This document shows, one piece after another, positions 62,113-64,000 of a stretch of DNA of 64,000 nucleotides (position 1 is the stretch's first letter; every line of letters begins with the position of its first letter). The notes below the pieces were generated by a model. That model searched no databases. It had not been told where the DNA came from and saw only the letters and a list, made by a program, of their open reading frames with translations. Origin of the DNA: JANLYC01 sp963815445 (GTDB lineage Bacteria > Actinomycetota > Actinomycetes > Propionibacteriales > Nocardioidaceae); contig CAWFGV010000006.1 of the NCBI GenBank assembly GCA_963815445.1, forward strand, positions 248,001 to 312,000, in the 5' to 3' direction. The position numbers and the translations under genes are program-made.

Positions 62113-62904
62113 TCAAAAGGAAAGCAGCGGTTTCGCCCCATCGACCAGGATGCCGCTCGTTCGGGAGAACTCAGTCGTGACAGCGAACCGGTCTCCTCGC
62201 ACGACGGTGTGCCGCCATTCGACCGGAACGCCCTCGCTGCAGCCGAGCCGATCGATGGCCAGGGCAGCACCGTCGGCAGGCATGTGCAGGAGGGTGCGCT
62301 CGGCCTTGGACGGCACCACGGCACGGATGTGCTCGTTGCCCCCGGACACGCGGATGCCGCACCTCGCGGCGAGCTCCGCGTACAAGGCGGTGTTGCTGAA
62401 GTCGGCGTCGAGCAACGGAGTCGCGAGTCGTGCCGGCAGCCACACCCGGTCGAGGGCGAGCGGCTCACCGTCGGCGAGGCGCAGCCGCTCCAGGAACACC
62501 AGCGGCGTCGCGGCGTCGAGGCCCAGGCGGTCCGCCACCACCGCGTCGGCCCGCGTGTCGAGCAGGCGCACCACGCTCTCCTGGCGCCGCCCGGACTGGG
62601 TCACTGCAGCGAACAGGCTGTAGACCGTTCCGATCGGTTGGGCGAACTCTGTGGTGGTCGTGACCCGCGGCGGCCGTCCACGTTCGGCGGTGACGACGCC
62701 CTGCTCGCGCATACGTCTGAGCGCCTCGCGAATGGTGTGGCGGCTGACGTCGTACTCGGCGACGAGCGCGAGCTCACCAGGAAAGACGGAGGTGAACTCG
62801 CCGCGCTCGAGGCGATGCTGGAGGTCAGCATGCACCTGCGCCCACAGCGGCAAGGCGCTGGTCCGGTCGACGGCCCGAGGACCGACGGGCGATGTCTGGT
62901 CCAC
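62113..62904 (-). CDS. GntR family regulator with UTRA domain
   Basis: This 263-residue protein has an N-terminal winged helix (PLWAQVHADLQHRLERGEF, EYDVSRHTIREALRRMREQG) and a C-terminal UTRA ligand domain (about 105-260), the HutC-like branch. GTG 62904 is chosen because it follows GGGGAG at the right distance; an upstream ATG at about 62964 would add 20 residues. It is divergent from the MBL-rhodanese gene and lies upstream of mshC, so it may regulate both. Confidence 0.87.
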   Translation of the reverse strand: MDQTSPVGPRAVDRTSALPLWAQVHADLQHRLERGEFTSVFPGELALVAEYDVSRHTIREALRRMREQGVVTAERGRPPRVTTTTEFAQPIGTVYSLFAAVTQSGRRQESVVRLLDTRADAVVADRLGLDAATPLVFLERLRLADGEPLALDRVWLPARLATPLLDADFSNTALYAELAARCGIRVSGGNEHIRAVVPSKAERTLLHMPADGAALAIDRLGCSEGVPVEWRHTVVRGDRFAVTTEFSRTSGILVDGAKPLLSF

Positions 62905-63004
62905 AACAGCTCCCCTTGCGAGAGGCGATCCCCGGTCGTATGGTGCCTCATAATGTACGGTCATTTGTAAGGCGCGATCAAGTCCGACCCCACGGAGGAG
63001 AACG
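62905..63004. promoter_or_regulatory. Divergent promoter, GntR / MBL-rhodanese
   Basis: The AT-richer stretch TCATAATGTACGGTCATTTG (62949-62968) and the bases after it contain TACATTAT-like -10 sequence on the minus strand and a weak AATGTAC...GTAA dyad. GGAGG precedes the MBL-rhodanese ATG. It probably carries both promoters and the regulator's operator. Confidence 0.5.
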
Positions 63005-64000
63005 ATGGGCAAGCTCCAGGTAGAAGTGATCGAGACCAGCGACCTCGGCGACCGCAGCTACGTGGCGCACGACGGAGAGACCGCTGTCGTGATCGACCCG
63101 CAGCGCGATCTGGACCGGGTCGGGGCCGTCCTCGACAGGCTGGGCGTTCGCTGCGCCATGGTGCTCGAGACCCACATTCACAACGACTACGTCTCCGGGG
63201 GACTTCAGCTGGCGAAGCAACACGACTCGAGCTACGTGGTCTCCGGTGAGGATGACGTGCAGTTCGACCGGCAGGCGGTGGCCGACGGCGACGAGCTCGA
63301 AGCCGGTTCGCTGCACATCAAGGCCGTGGCGACTCCCGGCCACACCGACACCCACCTCGCGTACGTCATCAGCGACGACACGGACGCACCGGCGGCCGTG
63401 TTCACGGGCGGCTCCCTGCTCTACGGCAGCGTGGGTCGCACGGACCTCGTCGCCGCTGAGCGGACCGACGAGCTCACCCGCGCCCAGTTCCACTCAGCCC
63501 GCCGGCTGGCCGACCTGCTTCCTGACGACGCCGCGGTTTATCCCACCCACGGGTTCGGAAGCTTCTGCTCGTCGGGCTCGTCCGCCGGCGGCGAGAGCAG
63601 CACGATCGGTGAGGAGAAGACGCGCAACGACGCCCTGGTCGAGGACGACGAGGACACGTTCGTCGACCGGCTCGTCGCCGGCCTCACCGCCTACCCGAGC
63701 TACTACGCCCACATGGGGGCGCGCAACCGCGAGGGCGGCGGGCCGATCGACCTCTCGCCCCCGCAGCCGGTGGACGCCGACGGCCTGCACAAGCGGATCG
63801 CCGCTGGGGACTGGGTCGTCGACCTGAGGGACAAGACGGCGTATGCCGGAGGGCACGTCGGAGGCACCGTCGGCATCGCGCTCAGTGAGCAGTTCTCCAC
63901 CTACCTGGGCTGGCTGATCCCGTGGGGCACGTCGCTCACTCTGCTCGGCGAGAGCCCTGAACAGGTGGCCGACGCTCAGCGACAGCTCGTCAGGATCGGC
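63005..64000 (+). CDS. MBL-fold hydrolase with rhodanese domain (persulfide dioxygenase-like), partial
   Basis: This frame is open from ATG 63005 (after CGGAGGAG) to the window end, 332 codons, so the C-terminus is missing. The N-terminal MBL domain has METAL motifs VLETHIHNDYVSGGLQLA (near residues 55-72), VATPGHTDTHLAYV and FTGGSLLYGSVGRTDL, typical of ETHE1-like persulfide dioxygenases. A rhodanese-like domain starts near residue 255 (DWVVDLRDKTAYAGGHVGGT); its active-site Cys is beyond or absent in the visible part. Such proteins oxidise or transfer persulfide sulfur. Proximity to mshC suggests mycothiol persulfide as substrate (inference). Confidence 0.9.
   Translation, partial: MGKLQVEVIETSDLGDRSYVAHDGETAVVIDPQRDLDRVGAVLDRLGVRCAMVLETHIHNDYVSGGLQLAKQHDSSYVVSGEDDVQFDRQAVADGDELEAGSLHIKAVATPGHTDTHLAYVISDDTDAPAAVFTGGSLLYGSVGRTDLVAAERTDELTRAQFHSARRLADLLPDDAAVYPTHGFGSFCSSGSSAGGESSTIGEEKTRNDALVEDDEDTFVDRLVAGLTAYPSYYAHMGARNREGGGPIDLSPPQPVDADGLHKRIAAGDWVVDLRDKTAYAGGHVGGTVGIALSEQFSTYLGWLIPWGTSLTLLGESPEQVADAQRQLVRIG

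Noticed and set aside
1..64000. CRISPR arrays, prophage or insertion sequences
   Set aside because: No array of regularly spaced repeats, transposase, integrase or phage structural gene was seen; the only mobile-looking elements are the two decayed DUF222/HNH copies.

Overview
The window is high-GC DNA from an actinomycete. Supporting signs are the mycothiol ligase MshC, the Mec/CysO/CysM cysteine pathway, a clpS-DUF2017 pair next to a nicotinate phosphoribosyltransferase gene, ATGA-type gene overlaps, several GTG starts, and two DUF222/HNH endonuclease genes of the kind multiplied in Nocardioidaceae and relatives. Family or genus placement (Propionibacteriales/Nocardioidaceae-like) is a guess from gene content.

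Positions 1-18.4 kb are mostly housekeeping. They hold a carboxylate symporter with its DUF3311 partner, a glycolate/lactate oxidase with a lactate permease, and NAD salvage (pncA plus a frameshifted pncB). ClpS-DUF2017, mec-cysO-cysM, a PRPP-synthetase paralogue, murI-MBL-rph-rdgB and a tRNA with a UAG anticodon follow. A peroxiredoxin, DUF3618, a GroES-like protein, LemA and an M24 peptidase close the block. A sigma factor/VOC pair lies inside it.

Positions 18.4-33 kb are accessory. They hold an MFS exporter divergent from a MarR regulator across a clear palindromic operator, a DUF1800-DUF1501 (Tat) pair and an ion permease. Next are a GGDEF-EAL protein preceded by a gene for a small secreted peptide with four GKTTAWE repeats, an ArsR-like regulator, membrane proteins and a GH13 glucosidase.

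Positions 33.1-59.2 kb are bounded by two decayed direct copies of a DUF222/HNH gene, about 24.6 kb apart. Inside are a LAL-type LuxR regulator divergent from a covalent-FAD oxidase, then a seven-gene operon (40.1-57.6 kb) that is the most novel part of the window. It encodes a 2262-residue secreted scaffold-like protein and three paralogous two-domain cupredoxin (multicopper-oxidase-like) proteins. It also encodes a His-rich single-TM protein, a CopC-CopD copper importer and a subtilisin-like protease. Scaffold, third cupredoxin protein and protease share a C-terminal repeat module. The copper ligands look split: domain 1 of the first cupredoxin protein has a full type-1 site and half of a trinuclear site; domain 2 of the second has the other two HxH pairs; the third has none. 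I propose that the three proteins form a heteromeric oxidase with one active site at a subunit interface.

Positions 59.4-64 kb hold a heliorhodopsin, a nitroreductase, mshC, a GntR/UTRA regulator and a divergent MBL-rhodanese (persulfide dioxygenase-like) gene cut by the window end.
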